Assembly (NCBI GenBank): GCA_030440445.1 | Contig: CP098528.1 | Span: 3,720,001 to 3,784,000, forward strand | From: Halomonas sp. KG2 | GTDB lineage: Bacteria > Pseudomonadota > Gammaproteobacteria > Pseudomonadales > Halomonadaceae | Direction of reading: 5' to 3' | Length of the DNA: 64,000 bases | Part shown: in pieces, positions 53,729 through 63,523 of the stretch | Layout: each line of letters opens with the position of its first letter | How positions within the stretch are numbered: the first letter of the stretch is position 1 | Notes under the pieces: generated by a model | What the model was told of the DNA's origin: nothing | Database searches by the model: none | Seen by the model: only the letters and a program-made list of their open reading frames with translations | Position numbers and translations under genes: made by a program

Positions 53729-55756
53729 ATGACAGCGCGTTGGAAATCCTTGCCATTACGGTTACGACTGTTTATCTCATTTGGAACGGTATTGGCACTG
53801 GCTATGTTGCTAGCGCTTTATCTACAGGCCCGCTCGCATAGCCAGGCGCGCTTGGAAAACTTGCTAAACGAAGAGCTGCCTACTCAGGTAGAGAGCCTTG
53901 CCACCCGGCTAACGCTTAGGTTGAGCCCAGCGCTAGCGTTGTCAGAAAGCCTAGCCGACAGCTACTTCATTGAGCAGTGGGTGCGCAACGGGATGCCAGA
54001 CACCGACCAGCCGGACGTCATGCGCTATTTGTCACGTTTGATGGAACAGCTCGACACCGAACTGTTGTTTATCGCGGCTCAATATCAAGGACGCGGCTAC
54101 TACTTCCAGTACCGCGATGGAGAGTTTCTAGAGCGGACGCTACAAGCGCCAGGCGGCGATGATGACTGGTACTATCAGTTTACCGATAGCGGTACTGCTT
54201 ATAATCTAAACCTAGACAGCGATACTTTTTCACCTGAAGAAGCGTTCGTCTTTTTAAATTTCCGTAGTCGTGAACAGGCACTCAATGGCCGCCCTCTTAT
54301 TGTTGCTGGTGCGGGGCTAGATCTTTCTCGATTGGCGCAGCTAATTGAAGACTTTCGACTCGGCGAAACCGGACGCGCCGCGTTACTCAATGCGGAAGGG
54401 GAGCTACTTATTCGCAGTGACGAAACGTCACTGGCTGCTCTTCAAAGCCAGGAATCAGCCAGCCTATTGCAAGATGAGAAAGAACTTCGTGTACACGAAA
54501 TCCAACGTGATAATCATACCTTTTTAGTCTCCACCCGCTGGCTACCCGAGCTGCAGCGCTACTTGATGATTGAAGTTTCTAAAGAGGAGTATTTAAGCTC
54601 CATCAGAGAACGATTTTTTGCATCGACGGGCTTCGGGCTTGTGATCCTTTTAGGCGGGTTAATTATTTTATACCCACTTACCGGCAGCTTGATCCGCCCC
54701 TTAACTCGCCTTCAACGCCAACTTAAAGAGATTACCAACAGCCTCGATTTATCCCGCCGCGTAGACACCGATGATCAGGCTGAAATTGGCGATTTAGCGA
54801 ATCAGACTAATGAGCTGCTAGCACGCTTATCTCGAACCATTATGGCGGTTTCCAACAACGCACTGGCACTCACTCAAGTGGCCGATCGCTTAGCCCAAAC
54901 GGCGGGCCTGTCGGGCATTCAAGGCGGGGACATTAGTCATGAAGCGAACCAGACGATGGCCGCCGCTGTAGAAGAAATGGCCTCGTCAGTGGCTGAGATA
55001 ACCTCGACCATGGAGGAGCTTTCAACCTCATCCACACAAATCGCTGATCATTCGCAATCTGTGGTAGAAGTAGCCAATCAAACGCTTGAACGCAGCCGTA
55101 AGGGCAGCACAGCGATGCAACTGCTGCAGTCAAAAATGCAGGATATTCGCAGCGACAGCGAACAGAGCTTGACAGAAATCATGGCACTGGGCGCTAAGTC
55201 TAAACAAATCAGCAAGGTCATGGAGCTGATCAATACCCTTGCTGCGCAAACTAAACTGATTGCGTTTAATGCCGCACTAGAGGCATCAAGTGCGGGCGAG
55301 TCAGGTCGCCGTTTCTCTGTTGTTGCAAACGAAATACGTCGTTTGGCGGATAGTGTTACTGACTCAACCCAAGAGATAGAAGGCCACACCGAAGAAATTC
55401 AAAATGCGATCAATCGTTTAGTTGTCGCCTCTGAAAAGGGAGCGTCTTCGATAGAGAAAGGCGTTGAGGTCAGTATTAATACCGCTCAAGACCTGGATGC
55501 ACTACTCAAAGCGGCGAGCCAAACCAGTAGCGCAGCGCAGCAAATATCACTGTCAACCCAGCAGCAGAAAACTGCTAGCAACCAGGTGGTTATTGCTTTG
55601 CGCGATATTGATACAGCCAGCTCACGTAATGCACAGTCAGTACGCAGCATTACCGAGATCAGCCAAGATATGATCGACATGTCGGCAGAGTTAAATGCGC
55701 TGGTGCAGGAGTTTACATTGGCTCAACAGGATGCAAACCACCAACGCCCTTCGTGA
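53729..55756 (+). CDS. Methyl-accepting chemotaxis protein (WspA-like position)
   Basis: A 675-residue receptor. An N-terminal membrane helix (residues about 13-33), a periplasmic sensor region of dCache-like size, a second membrane helix near residue 300, HAMP, and a cytoplasmic signalling domain. The hairpin tip reads AAQTKLIAFNAALEASSAGE, differing from the usual QTNLLALNAAIEAARAGE. No NWETF-type CheR pentapeptide is at the C-terminus. It is first in an operon with CheB, CheR, CheA and a GGDEF protein, so it probably feeds a c-di-GMP pathway rather than flagellar motors. Confidence 0.92.
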   Translation: MTARWKSLPLRLRLFISFGTVLALAMLLALYLQARSHSQARLENLLNEELPTQVESLATRLTLRLSPALALSESLADSYFIEQWVRNGMPDTDQPDVMRYLSRLMEQLDTELLFIAAQYQGRGYYFQYRDGEFLERTLQAPGGDDDWYYQFTDSGTAYNLNLDSDTFSPEEAFVFLNFRSREQALNGRPLIVAGAGLDLSRLAQLIEDFRLGETGRAALLNAEGELLIRSDETSLAALQSQESASLLQDEKELRVHEIQRDNHTFLVSTRWLPELQRYLMIEVSKEEYLSSIRERFFASTGFGLVILLGGLIILYPLTGSLIRPLTRLQRQLKEITNSLDLSRRVDTDDQAEIGDLANQTNELLARLSRTIMAVSNNALALTQVADRLAQTAGLSGIQGGDISHEANQTMAAAVEEMASSVAEITSTMEELSTSSTQIADHSQSVVEVANQTLERSRKGSTAMQLLQSKMQDIRSDSEQSLTEIMALGAKSKQISKVMELINTLAAQTKLIAFNAALEASSAGESGRRFSVVANEIRRLADSVTDSTQEIEGHTEEIQNAINRLVVASEKGASSIEKGVEVSINTAQDLDALLKAASQTSSAAQQISLSTQQQKTASNQVVIALRDIDTASSRNAQSVRSITEISQDMIDMSAELNALVQEFTLAQQDANHQRPS

Positions 55757-55766
55757 GGACGCTGCG

Positions 55767-56834
55767 ATGAGTGTAATTCGGGTAGTGATGGCGGACGACA
55801 GCCAACTGGCACGTGACGTGCTGCGCGACATCCTCACCCGCGATGGCGACATTGAGGTTGTTGGTGAAGCCACCAACGGGCGTGAAGCAGTAGAACTTGC
55901 CCACCGTTTATCGCCGCAGTTGATCACAATGGATCTGAATATGCCGGTCATGGACGGTCTCAGCGCCATTGAAGAAATTATGCATACCAAAGGGGTTCCT
56001 ATCCTGGTGGTAAGCGATCGCTCTGATGCCGAAACGGCCTACCGGGCGCTCGATGTTGGCGCGCTAGAAGTGATGCAGAAGCCAACTCTTGATGATGAAG
56101 ACGCACAACGACTACTCGCGCGTGTCCGGCTTCTTTCGGGAGTGGCCGTTATTACTCGCCTACGGCGCCGATCAACCTCTGCCATGCCCGTTGCACCGGT
56201 AAGCACACCGCCTGTTGATCGCCATAATAGGCCGAAAGCTTTCCAGCGTATTATCGCCATTGCTTGCTCAACCGGTGGGCCGCAGGCACTCGCCCATTTA
56301 CTTAGCAAGCTGCCGACCAACTTTCCTGCACCGGTGGTGATTGCCCAGCATATCAGCCATGGCTTTATTGAAGGCATGGCGCACTGGCTGACATCGCTCT
56401 GTTCAATGCCAGTTTGCGTTGCTCAGCATGGTGAACCGCTAAAGCCAGGCTTTGTTTATCTATCGCCATCGGAACGCAACTTGCGTGTCACGCCCTCCCA
56501 CCGCCTTCAACTACAGCAGAGTCCCGATAATTCGCTTTATCATCCCAACTGCGATGCACTGTTAACGAGCGTCGCTAATGTTTATGGCCCAGAGGCTATT
56601 GGAGTGATTTTAACGGGCATGGGACGTGATGGCGTTAGCGGCATGCGCGCTATTCATTTATCGGGAGGCTGTACCTTTGCCCAAAACGAAGCCAGCTCGG
56701 TTATTTATGGCATGAACCAAGAAGCGGTTAGTGCCGGCGTTATCCAGCATGTTGTTTCCCTTGATGAACTCCCTGCCAGGCTCATTCGCGAGACCCGTGG
56801 GCAACGGTTGTCTACCTGGACAAAATCGCTATGA
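55767..56834 (+). CDS. cheB: CheB-type methylesterase/response regulator (WspF-like)
   Basis: A 355-residue protein: receiver domain with phosphoacceptor Asp56 (LITMDLNMPVMDG), linker, then methylesterase domain. The catalytic triad is Ser in IACSTGGPQA, His in VVIAQHISHGF, and Asp in LTGMGRDGVSG. It removes methyl groups from the receptor to reset it. ATG 55767 has GAGGA upstream and lies 10 bp after the receptor stop; it overlaps cheR by 4 bp. Confidence 0.93.
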   Translation: MSVIRVVMADDSQLARDVLRDILTRDGDIEVVGEATNGREAVELAHRLSPQLITMDLNMPVMDGLSAIEEIMHTKGVPILVVSDRSDAETAYRALDVGALEVMQKPTLDDEDAQRLLARVRLLSGVAVITRLRRRSTSAMPVAPVSTPPVDRHNRPKAFQRIIAIACSTGGPQALAHLLSKLPTNFPAPVVIAQHISHGFIEGMAHWLTSLCSMPVCVAQHGEPLKPGFVYLSPSERNLRVTPSHRLQLQQSPDNSLYHPNCDALLTSVANVYGPEAIGVILTGMGRDGVSGMRAIHLSGGCTFAQNEASSVIYGMNQEAVSAGVIQHVVSLDELPARLIRETRGQRLSTWTKSL

Positions 56835-58210
56835 GTTCGCTGACGCCATTCAAGGATCTGGTGCATCGCCGCTGCGGTTTGCACTTAGAGGGCCTCGCTG
56901 AAGCTCGTCTCGTTAAGGCAGTGGAGGCACTGCGAACAGACACCGATATTAACGACACCTCGATGCTCATTGCGCAACTAGAGCAAAACGAAGCGATGTT
57001 TGATCGCTTCGTTAGTCAGTTAACGGTGAACGAAACCTACTTCTACCGGGAGCCAGAAGCGCTTCACTGGTTAGCCGATACCTACCTCCCGCGGCGGCTG
57101 GCTGAAAAAGGTAAGCCATTGGCTATTTTCAGCGCCGGATGTTCTTCGGGTGAAGAGCCTTACAGTGTTGCTATTGCACTGTTTGAGCGCTACGGAGAGC
57201 GCGCCAAGCAACTCTTTCATATCACAGGGGGAGATGTTGATCAGCAGGTTCTTAGTAAAGCCCAAAAAGGCATTTACAGCGGCATGTCGTTTCGGGCGCT
57301 GAGCCCTGCGCTAAAACATCGCTACTTTCACCCAGAGGGCCGACGCTTCAAAATAGATGATGCGCTTCGCCACTGGGTCACCTTTTGTTCATTCAATGTA
57401 TTGCAGCCAAACGCAGACAAGCTTGGCCCCTTCGACGTCATCTTATTTCGCAACGTATCGATCTATTTTGATGAATCGACCCGGCGCGATATACAGCGCC
57501 ACCTGAAGCAGCTACTGGAACCTCATGGCGTTTTGATGTGCGGCGTCACGGAAACATTAGGCAACGACCTGGGCATTTTGGAACTGAATCAGGCTCAAGG
57601 AGTGTTCTTTTTCCAAGAGAGCACCCTGCCCCACGCCTTACCTGCCAATGATGAGCCACCCTATCGCGACGATGTGTTGCCAGCCCCACCGGTGTTGTCA
57701 GAGATGCCTCCTCAACCACCTGAGAATGAACCTGAGAAAGAATCTGAGAAAGAACCTGAGCACAAACAGCCGATGACATCGTTTAACGCGGCTTTGCAGC
57801 AAGCTCATCATTTACTGAACCAGAACGCATTTTCAGAAGCAGCCGCGCTACTTTCTGACCTTCTAGTGCAACAACCTTGGAGTGTCGATGCGTTACTGCT
57901 GGCAGGTTTAGTGGCTCGCTGGCAGCAGAACTTTGCTGACGCTTACGACTACTTTAAGCGAGCCATTTACGTTGCTCCTGAGTGCTGGCCAGCTCACTTT
58001 TTTCAAGCTGAGCTTTTCCGACTAGGCGAGCTTAGTGATGCTCCCGGACAACGAGAGCGTGGCTATGCAGCGGTTATTCGCCTACTGGATGCGTCAAAAC
58101 AGGCGGATGGTGGATTGAGCGTCATTGCGCCGCCTATTCCTCCGGGGGATGCCTACTTTTTGGCAACTTGCCACCTTAGTGCACAGACAACGACACAGGG
58201 AGTGGGTTAA
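56831..58210 (+). CDS. CheR methyltransferase with C-terminal TPR (WspC-like)
   Basis: A 459-residue protein. CheR N-terminal helices and the SAM-binding core (LAIFSAGCSSGEEPYSVAI) occupy residues 1-270, with the end ILFRNVSIYFD (usual CRNVLIYF). An acidic Pro/Glu-rich linker follows, then TPR-like repeats from about residue 315 (ALLSDLLVQQPWSVDALLLAGLVARWQ). The TPR extension is typical of WspC and of other alternative-function systems. The stop overlaps the cheA start. Confidence 0.92.
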   Translation: MSSLTPFKDLVHRRCGLHLEGLAEARLVKAVEALRTDTDINDTSMLIAQLEQNEAMFDRFVSQLTVNETYFYREPEALHWLADTYLPRRLAEKGKPLAIFSAGCSSGEEPYSVAIALFERYGERAKQLFHITGGDVDQQVLSKAQKGIYSGMSFRALSPALKHRYFHPEGRRFKIDDALRHWVTFCSFNVLQPNADKLGPFDVILFRNVSIYFDESTRRDIQRHLKQLLEPHGVLMCGVTETLGNDLGILELNQAQGVFFFQESTLPHALPANDEPPYRDDVLPAPPVLSEMPPQPPENEPEKESEKEPEHKQPMTSFNAALQQAHHLLNQNAFSEAAALLSDLLVQQPWSVDALLLAGLVARWQQNFADAYDYFKRAIYVAPECWPAHFFQAELFRLGELSDAPGQRERGYAAVIRLLDASKQADGGLSVIAPPIPPGDAYFLATCHLSAQTTTQGVG

Positions 58211-60345
58211 TGGCACTGGATATTAAACGCTTTATTCAGCGCTTTATTGAAGAAGCATCAGACCACTTACCTCGTTTAAGGGAGGGCATTGAGGCGCTAG
58301 AGCAAGGCGATTCCCATCAAGAACGTATCAATGAGCTATTTCGTGCGGCACATACGCTAAAAGGCTCATCGCGCATGCTAAAGCTGACGCCCATTACGGC
58401 GATCGCTCACAGTACAGAGGAGCTGCTAAGCGCACTACGCGATGGGGCACAAACCGCTTCACCTGATGTCACGTGCCTCCTTAATCAAGCCACGGACGCG
58501 CTGTCTGACCTAGTTAGCCAACTTGCCCAAGGTGTTTCTCCAGCAGAGCTAGCGGAAGCCGATAATCAGCTTTGCCAAGCCCTGGAAAACGCCGCGGCGG
58601 GGAAGTCGTCCCCCGCTCCCTCTCCTAAAACAACCGTATCCGGGGACGATAAAGCCGAGAAAGCAGCCCCCAACGCGGCACCACCGGCAATGAAAAGCCC
58701 TGCTCTTCCGGCTCAAGAGCTACGCTTAACAGACACGGTACGCGTGCGTCTTGACCGCCTAGATGACGTTATTCGCCTGATGGGGGAAGTGTTATCAGGG
58801 CACCACCATCTACACTCACTCGTAGAACAGGCACGCAGCCTTGGCGCCTCGTTACCCAAAGATCAGCAGGCCCCCTTTAACGCTTTTAGCCGCGAGCTGA
58901 AGGACAGCGTGCTTTCCCACGACGGTCTAATGAGCGATCTCCATGACCGAGCTCTGCAAATGCGCATGCTACCGCTGAGCGTGGTGTTTGACCCTTTATC
59001 GCAAATGGCCAGAGACCTTGCCCATTCGCTAGGCAAACAAGTCAATTGCCGTGTTCACGGCAGTGAGATTGAGCTGGACCGACAGATGATAGATCGCCTC
59101 TCGGACCCGCTAATTCATCTACTGCGGAATGCGTTAGACCATGGCCTGGAAACTCCCGGTGAGCGACAGGCAACAGGCAAGCCTACACGGGGGCAGTTAT
59201 CGCTAGAGGCATGGCAAGACGGCAGTTGGGTAGTGATTGAAATGCGTGATGACGGCGCGGGCATTTCCCTAGATGCGGTACGGCAAAAGGCACTCTCCAA
59301 GCAACTACTCAGTGAAGAGTTGCTGCTTACCCTAACCGAGCAGGAAACCTTAGAGCTTATTTTCTTACCCGGCTTCTCAACCAAACCCCTGATTACCGAC
59401 TTTTCAGGTCGTGGCGTGGGGATGGATGTCGTCAAGCGAACAGTGATTGACGAGCTCAACGGTGATTTACGTCTAACCAGCCATCCAGGCAAAGGCACCT
59501 GTTTTACCCTGCGCCTGCCTTTATCGCTAGCCATGATGCGCGTTCTCCTGATCAACGTGGGCGCTGTCACGCTAGGTGTAACAGCACCTTATGTGTCAGA
59601 GCTTGTAGAGCATGCATCAACGGACTTTATTGATGCTGCCGGGCAAAAAACACTGATCCTGCGCAACGAGTTCGTGCCGGTCGTTTCACTTGCGGAATTG
59701 TTAGACCTACCCTATGCGCCCACTGATGCTGACAACTTACTGTTACTTGTCGTACATCAACGTCATCAAAAACTGGCGCTAATTATTGATGCCTTGGTGG
59801 ATGAACGCGATATGGTAATTAAGCCGTTGCCCACGCATTTGCGCCATTTACCACTGGTTTCTGGCATGGTCACGCTAGGGCGCAATACGCTGGTTAGCCT
59901 ATTACACGTGCCGACGCTGCTGGAACACTCGCGCCGCTATGCCCCGAAAGCACTAGCTAAAACGGATCAAGCGCCCCAGACACATCGTATACTCGTCGTC
60001 GATGACTCTCTGAACACCCGAGAAATTGAAAAAGATGTCTTAGAAGCTTGGGGATATCAGGTCACCCTGGCAGAAAATGGCCGTGATGGTCTGAACAAGG
60101 CCCTGGCTGACTCGTTTGATGCAGTACTCACCGACGTTGAAATGCCGGTCATGGATGGCTTTGCGCTCACTGCAAGTCTGCGAGAAAATGAGATTTATCG
60201 TTATAAGCCGATTATCATTATCACCTCACGAGAAAAAGAAGCAGACCGTCGGCGCGGCATTGAAGTAGGCGCCGACGCGTATATTGTCAAAGGCAGCTTT
60301 GATCAGAACAATTTGGTGGATACGCTAAAAGCGCTACTCGGCTAA
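58210..60345 (+). CDS. Hybrid CheA histidine kinase with receiver domain (WspE-like)
   Basis: A 711-residue CheA-REC hybrid. The Hpt domain has phosphorylated His48 (RAAHTLKGSSRML). Next are the dimerisation domain, the ATPase with N box HLLRNALDHGLE, G1 MRDDGAGISL, G2 GRGVGMDVVKR, a CheW-like coupling domain, and a C-terminal receiver (RILVVDDSLNTRE, phosphoacceptor Asp in AVLTDVEMPVMDG). No separate P2 domain is obvious. Fusion of the receiver is characteristic of Wsp-type and pilus-type systems. Confidence 0.94.
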   Translation: MALDIKRFIQRFIEEASDHLPRLREGIEALEQGDSHQERINELFRAAHTLKGSSRMLKLTPITAIAHSTEELLSALRDGAQTASPDVTCLLNQATDALSDLVSQLAQGVSPAELAEADNQLCQALENAAAGKSSPAPSPKTTVSGDDKAEKAAPNAAPPAMKSPALPAQELRLTDTVRVRLDRLDDVIRLMGEVLSGHHHLHSLVEQARSLGASLPKDQQAPFNAFSRELKDSVLSHDGLMSDLHDRALQMRMLPLSVVFDPLSQMARDLAHSLGKQVNCRVHGSEIELDRQMIDRLSDPLIHLLRNALDHGLETPGERQATGKPTRGQLSLEAWQDGSWVVIEMRDDGAGISLDAVRQKALSKQLLSEELLLTLTEQETLELIFLPGFSTKPLITDFSGRGVGMDVVKRTVIDELNGDLRLTSHPGKGTCFTLRLPLSLAMMRVLLINVGAVTLGVTAPYVSELVEHASTDFIDAAGQKTLILRNEFVPVVSLAELLDLPYAPTDADNLLLLVVHQRHQKLALIIDALVDERDMVIKPLPTHLRHLPLVSGMVTLGRNTLVSLLHVPTLLEHSRRYAPKALAKTDQAPQTHRILVVDDSLNTREIEKDVLEAWGYQVTLAENGRDGLNKALADSFDAVLTDVEMPVMDGFALTASLRENEIYRYKPIIIITSREKEADRRRGIEVGADAYIVKGSFDQNNLVDTLKALLG

Positions 60346-60370
60346 GCACGCGCCATGACGGAGGTTAATC

Positions 60371-60727
60371 ATGCAAATATTGATCGTAGATGACGACCCG
60401 TTGGCCTGTGAAATGACAGCAACGCTGCTAGAGTTCCAGGGCTATACAACGGTCATGGCCAATGATGCCATGGAGGCCACACAGCTGTTGGATAGCTTGG
60501 ACAATATCGCGCTTATTGTTAGCGACATGCATATGCCGCTCATCAATGGGATAGAATTCTTGGAAATGTTGCGTGAACAAGACGTTACCTTGCCTTTTAT
60601 TCTGCTCACCGGCGACTCACCTAGTTCAACCCTTATGCAGACGCCTGGTTTAAACGCCTGCCTGCAAAAAGATGCGGAGCTAGAATCCACGTTAGGCAAT
60701 GCCGTGACTCAAGCGCTCAACGGTTGA
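60371..60727 (+). CDS. Single-domain response regulator
   Basis: A 118-residue receiver. Acidic cluster DDD at 7-9, phosphoacceptor Asp52 (LIVSDMHMP), Thr in LLTGDSP, and Lys in CLQKDAE are all present. There is no output domain, so it may act as a phosphate sink or as a partner of the Hpt domain of the next gene. GGAGG precedes the ATG. Confidence 0.93.
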   Translation: MQILIVDDDPLACEMTATLLEFQGYTTVMANDAMEATQLLDSLDNIALIVSDMHMPLINGIEFLEMLREQDVTLPFILLTGDSPSSTLMQTPGLNACLQKDAELESTLGNAVTQALNG

Positions 60728-60781
60728 ACGTTTGCCATTTGTATTACAGCGCACCGTTCGCCCACATGAACAGGTAGTCTG

Positions 60782-62527
60782 ATGTCACCATCTGCCCCGA
60801 CATTGCAACAAAAGCTGAACCAGCTGCGCCAACGCTTTATTGAACAGCTACCAGCACGTTTACAGAAAACCGCAACAAAGTGGCAACAAAGCCGGCTTTC
60901 AGCGGAGGCAGAGTCACGCCTAGCCCCGGAGCTTCACCGCTTTTTCCATAGCTTAAAAGGGACCGGCCGCTCATTGGGCTTTGAACGAATTGCCATGTTG
61001 GCAGATCAAGGCGAAGAACTACTCAAGGCGACGCCGCCTTCTGCCAGCCATGCTTTTGATGACCAGGCTATTAATGACATTAACAGCCTGATTTCAGAGC
61101 TTTTCCAGCAGCTCAGTGAAGAGATAGAGTACTTACAGTCACTGCATGGCCAGCAAACCGTACTGGCATCACTCAACAGCGTCGAATTCTCATCAGTAGC
61201 GCCACAGACACGCAATAAACGTCAGCGGCTTATTTATCTATGTGACGATGAGCCCGACCAAGTCGACCAGTTGCTACATCATCTTCGCTGTTTTGGGCAT
61301 GAAGTGGTCCATTTTGAAGACACAGAGTCATTTTTTAATGCGGTCATTACCCGCCGCCCCGACGCGGTCATCATGGATGTTCAGTTTCCGCAAGGTAACA
61401 CCGCAGGTACTGAAACGCTGACCAGCCTGAATAAATTAATCGGAGAGCGGCTGCCCTCCATTGTACTGTCGTCCTATGGTGACTTTTATTCACGACTGAG
61501 TGCTGTTCGAGCTGGTTGTAATGGGTACTTTACCAAGCCCATTAAGCCACTGGATCTAATGTTAGCTATCGACGAACTCACTAGCCCCTTGGATGAAGAA
61601 CCGTTGCGCGTGTTGGTAGTCGATGATGAACCCGACGCTGCCAGCTACCACTCATTGATGCTTGAAGAAGCCGGTATGATTGTTCAGCAGGTGCATCACC
61701 CTGCTGACGCGCTAAGCGCTTTGGACCGCTTTAGCCCTGACTTACTGTTAATTGATATGTATATGCCGGTATGTTCTGGTGAAGAGCTAGCGACAATTAT
61801 CCGCCAGCAATCCGCGCATATTGGCCTGCCCATTATTTATCTATCTAGTGAAACAGACAGCCAAAAGCAGCTATTGGCCATGACGGCAGGCGTAGAAGCC
61901 TTCATTACCAAGCCGGTTACCCCTGACGAGCTCGTGTCTGCGGTACGGCTTCGTGCCGAACGCCTGCATCTACTGCGCTCGCTGATGACCCAGGACAGCA
62001 TGACAGGGCTTTATAACCACAGCACCACGACGGATCTTATCGGTAAAACACTTGCTCAGGCATATCGTGAAGGTAGCCAACATGCGATGGCCATGCTCGA
62101 CATTGACCATTTTAAAACGGTCAATGATACCTACGGCCACCTAGCGGGTGACCAGGTCATTATCACGCTAGCACGGCTGCTAAAAACCCGCTTGCGCATA
62201 TCCGATATCATCGGGCGTTATGGCGGTGAAGAGTTTGTCGTATTGCTAAAAGGGGTCACCGCAAAGCGCGCAGCCGAACTTATTGACGAACTGCGCCACG
62301 ATTTCGAACAGGTAGATTTTCATGCTGGCGGAGAGCGCTTTCGCTGTACCTTCAGTGCCGGCATTAGCAGTTTCCCCAGCCAGCCTTCCACTGAAGCGTT
62401 ACGCCTAAGCGCGGACCAAGCACTTTACCTAGCGAAACGGCAGGGGCGTAATCAAGTAGTCATTAATAACGAGAACGGCGCAAAAGGAAAAGCACAACCG
62501 AAGCAACCCGGTGTGAAAAAACAATGA
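60782..62527 (+). CDS. Hpt-REC-REC-GGDEF diguanylate cyclase (WspR-like output)
   Basis: A 581-residue protein. An N-terminal Hpt domain has His56 (HRFFHSLKGTGRSLGF). Two receivers follow: the first (about 145-262, LIYLCDDEPDQ, Asp in AVIMDVQFP) and the second (about 272-395, VLVVDDEPDAA, Asp in LLIDMYMPV). The GGDEF domain has the active-site GGEEF and an intact inhibitory RxxD site five residues before it (RISD). It should make c-di-GMP when phosphorylated by the CheA hybrid. It overlaps cheW by 4 bp. Confidence 0.93.
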   Translation: MSPSAPTLQQKLNQLRQRFIEQLPARLQKTATKWQQSRLSAEAESRLAPELHRFFHSLKGTGRSLGFERIAMLADQGEELLKATPPSASHAFDDQAINDINSLISELFQQLSEEIEYLQSLHGQQTVLASLNSVEFSSVAPQTRNKRQRLIYLCDDEPDQVDQLLHHLRCFGHEVVHFEDTESFFNAVITRRPDAVIMDVQFPQGNTAGTETLTSLNKLIGERLPSIVLSSYGDFYSRLSAVRAGCNGYFTKPIKPLDLMLAIDELTSPLDEEPLRVLVVDDEPDAASYHSLMLEEAGMIVQQVHHPADALSALDRFSPDLLLIDMYMPVCSGEELATIIRQQSAHIGLPIIYLSSETDSQKQLLAMTAGVEAFITKPVTPDELVSAVRLRAERLHLLRSLMTQDSMTGLYNHSTTTDLIGKTLAQAYREGSQHAMAMLDIDHFKTVNDTYGHLAGDQVIITLARLLKTRLRISDIIGRYGGEEFVVLLKGVTAKRAAELIDELRHDFEQVDFHAGGERFRCTFSAGISSFPSQPSTEALRLSADQALYLAKRQGRNQVVINNENGAKGKAQPKQPGVKKQ

Positions 62528-63114
62528 CCAACACCCATCAACAGCGTGACAACCAGTCTCTTTCGCTCGAAGAGGCACTAGCACGTCAGAGTAACGATGA
62601 CACGATTATTGACGTGGACGAACCTTGCCAGCAGTTGGTGTTATTTCGCCTGGCGGAGCAACGGTTCGCTTTGCCCGGCAGTGCGGTCAATGAAATTTTG
62701 AATGGTGATCAACCGGTTTATTTCGTGCCTGGCTTGCCTGCTTCTACGGAAGGTGTGATTCACTTGCGCGGCAACATTGAATCGGTGGTGACCCTACAGG
62801 CACTTCTCGGTCTCCCCCCTTCGGAACAAACGGGCATGCTGTTAGTCGTGACCGCTGCGGGCATTCGCAGTGCCGTTCGTATCGATTATTTAGAGGATGT
62901 TTGCGACATCCCGATCAGCGCACTGAAACCGGCACCGGACACCCTCGCCAGCCAACTAATGCCTTATGTGAGCGCCCTCTGGCAACCTGATGTAACGCCA
63001 GCAGAGAGCGGCAAAGAAGAGGCTAACGACGATTCTGTAGCAGCAGGCAGCTCGGCCATTGCCCTGTTGGATCCAGATGCTTTATTCAACGCCTATCAAC
63101 AAGGCCTTGGGTAA
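62524..63114 (+). CDS. CheW-domain coupling protein
   Basis: A 196-residue CheW-like scaffold linking receptor and kinase. The core lies at about residues 38-155 (LVLFRLAEQRFALPGSAVNEIL, PASTEGVIHLRGNIESVVTL); an acidic tail follows. It overlaps the diguanylate cyclase gene by 4 bp. Confidence 0.88.
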   Translation: MTNTHQQRDNQSLSLEEALARQSNDDTIIDVDEPCQQLVLFRLAEQRFALPGSAVNEILNGDQPVYFVPGLPASTEGVIHLRGNIESVVTLQALLGLPPSEQTGMLLVVTAAGIRSAVRIDYLEDVCDIPISALKPAPDTLASQLMPYVSALWQPDVTPAESGKEEANDDSVAAGSSAIALLDPDALFNAYQQGLG

Positions 63115-63118
63115 ACCC

Positions 63119-63523
63119 ATGACAATTGGCGCGCCGAATCTCTCCTTAGACGCAGCGACCCATGTTGCTTTAGTGTTATTTAGTGCTGGTCATACGCTCG
63201 CCGCCATCGAAGCACGCCACGTCGCGGGGTTAGCGAAATCGGCCCACCTACCGCGTTGCGCGAATGCCGAGTGCCTGTTGCTTAACGCGCCATTGTTGAG
63301 CGTAGCGCCTACCCAATGGCTCACCCTCCAGGATGCCAACGGCGCTTGGCAGTTAGGCGTTACTGGTGACGTCGTCTTAGCACACACACCGATAACGGAG
63401 CTGTTTCCATTACCTTCTTTAATTGCCGCACGCCACGTCAGCCCCGCCCTACGAGGCTTAACGATGGCCAACCAAACGGTACGTTTGTTATTTGATGGCG
63501 CAGCGCTAACGCTGCAACCATAA
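63119..63523 (+). CDS. Divergent CheW-like protein (second coupling protein position)
   Basis: A 134-residue protein starting 4 bp after the cheW stop. HVALVLFSAGHTLAAIEARHVAGL resembles the first strand-helix unit of CheW, and an Arg-Gly pair lies near the end, but the match is weak. Wsp operons have two CheW proteins (WspB and WspD), so this position fits the second. ATG 63119 has only a weak ribosome site. Its last 18 bp overlap the convergent moeA end. Confidence 0.6.
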   Translation: MTIGAPNLSLDAATHVALVLFSAGHTLAAIEARHVAGLAKSAHLPRCANAECLLLNAPLLSVAPTQWLTLQDANGAWQLGVTGDVVLAHTPITELFPLPSLIAARHVSPALRGLTMANQTVRLLFDGAALTLQP

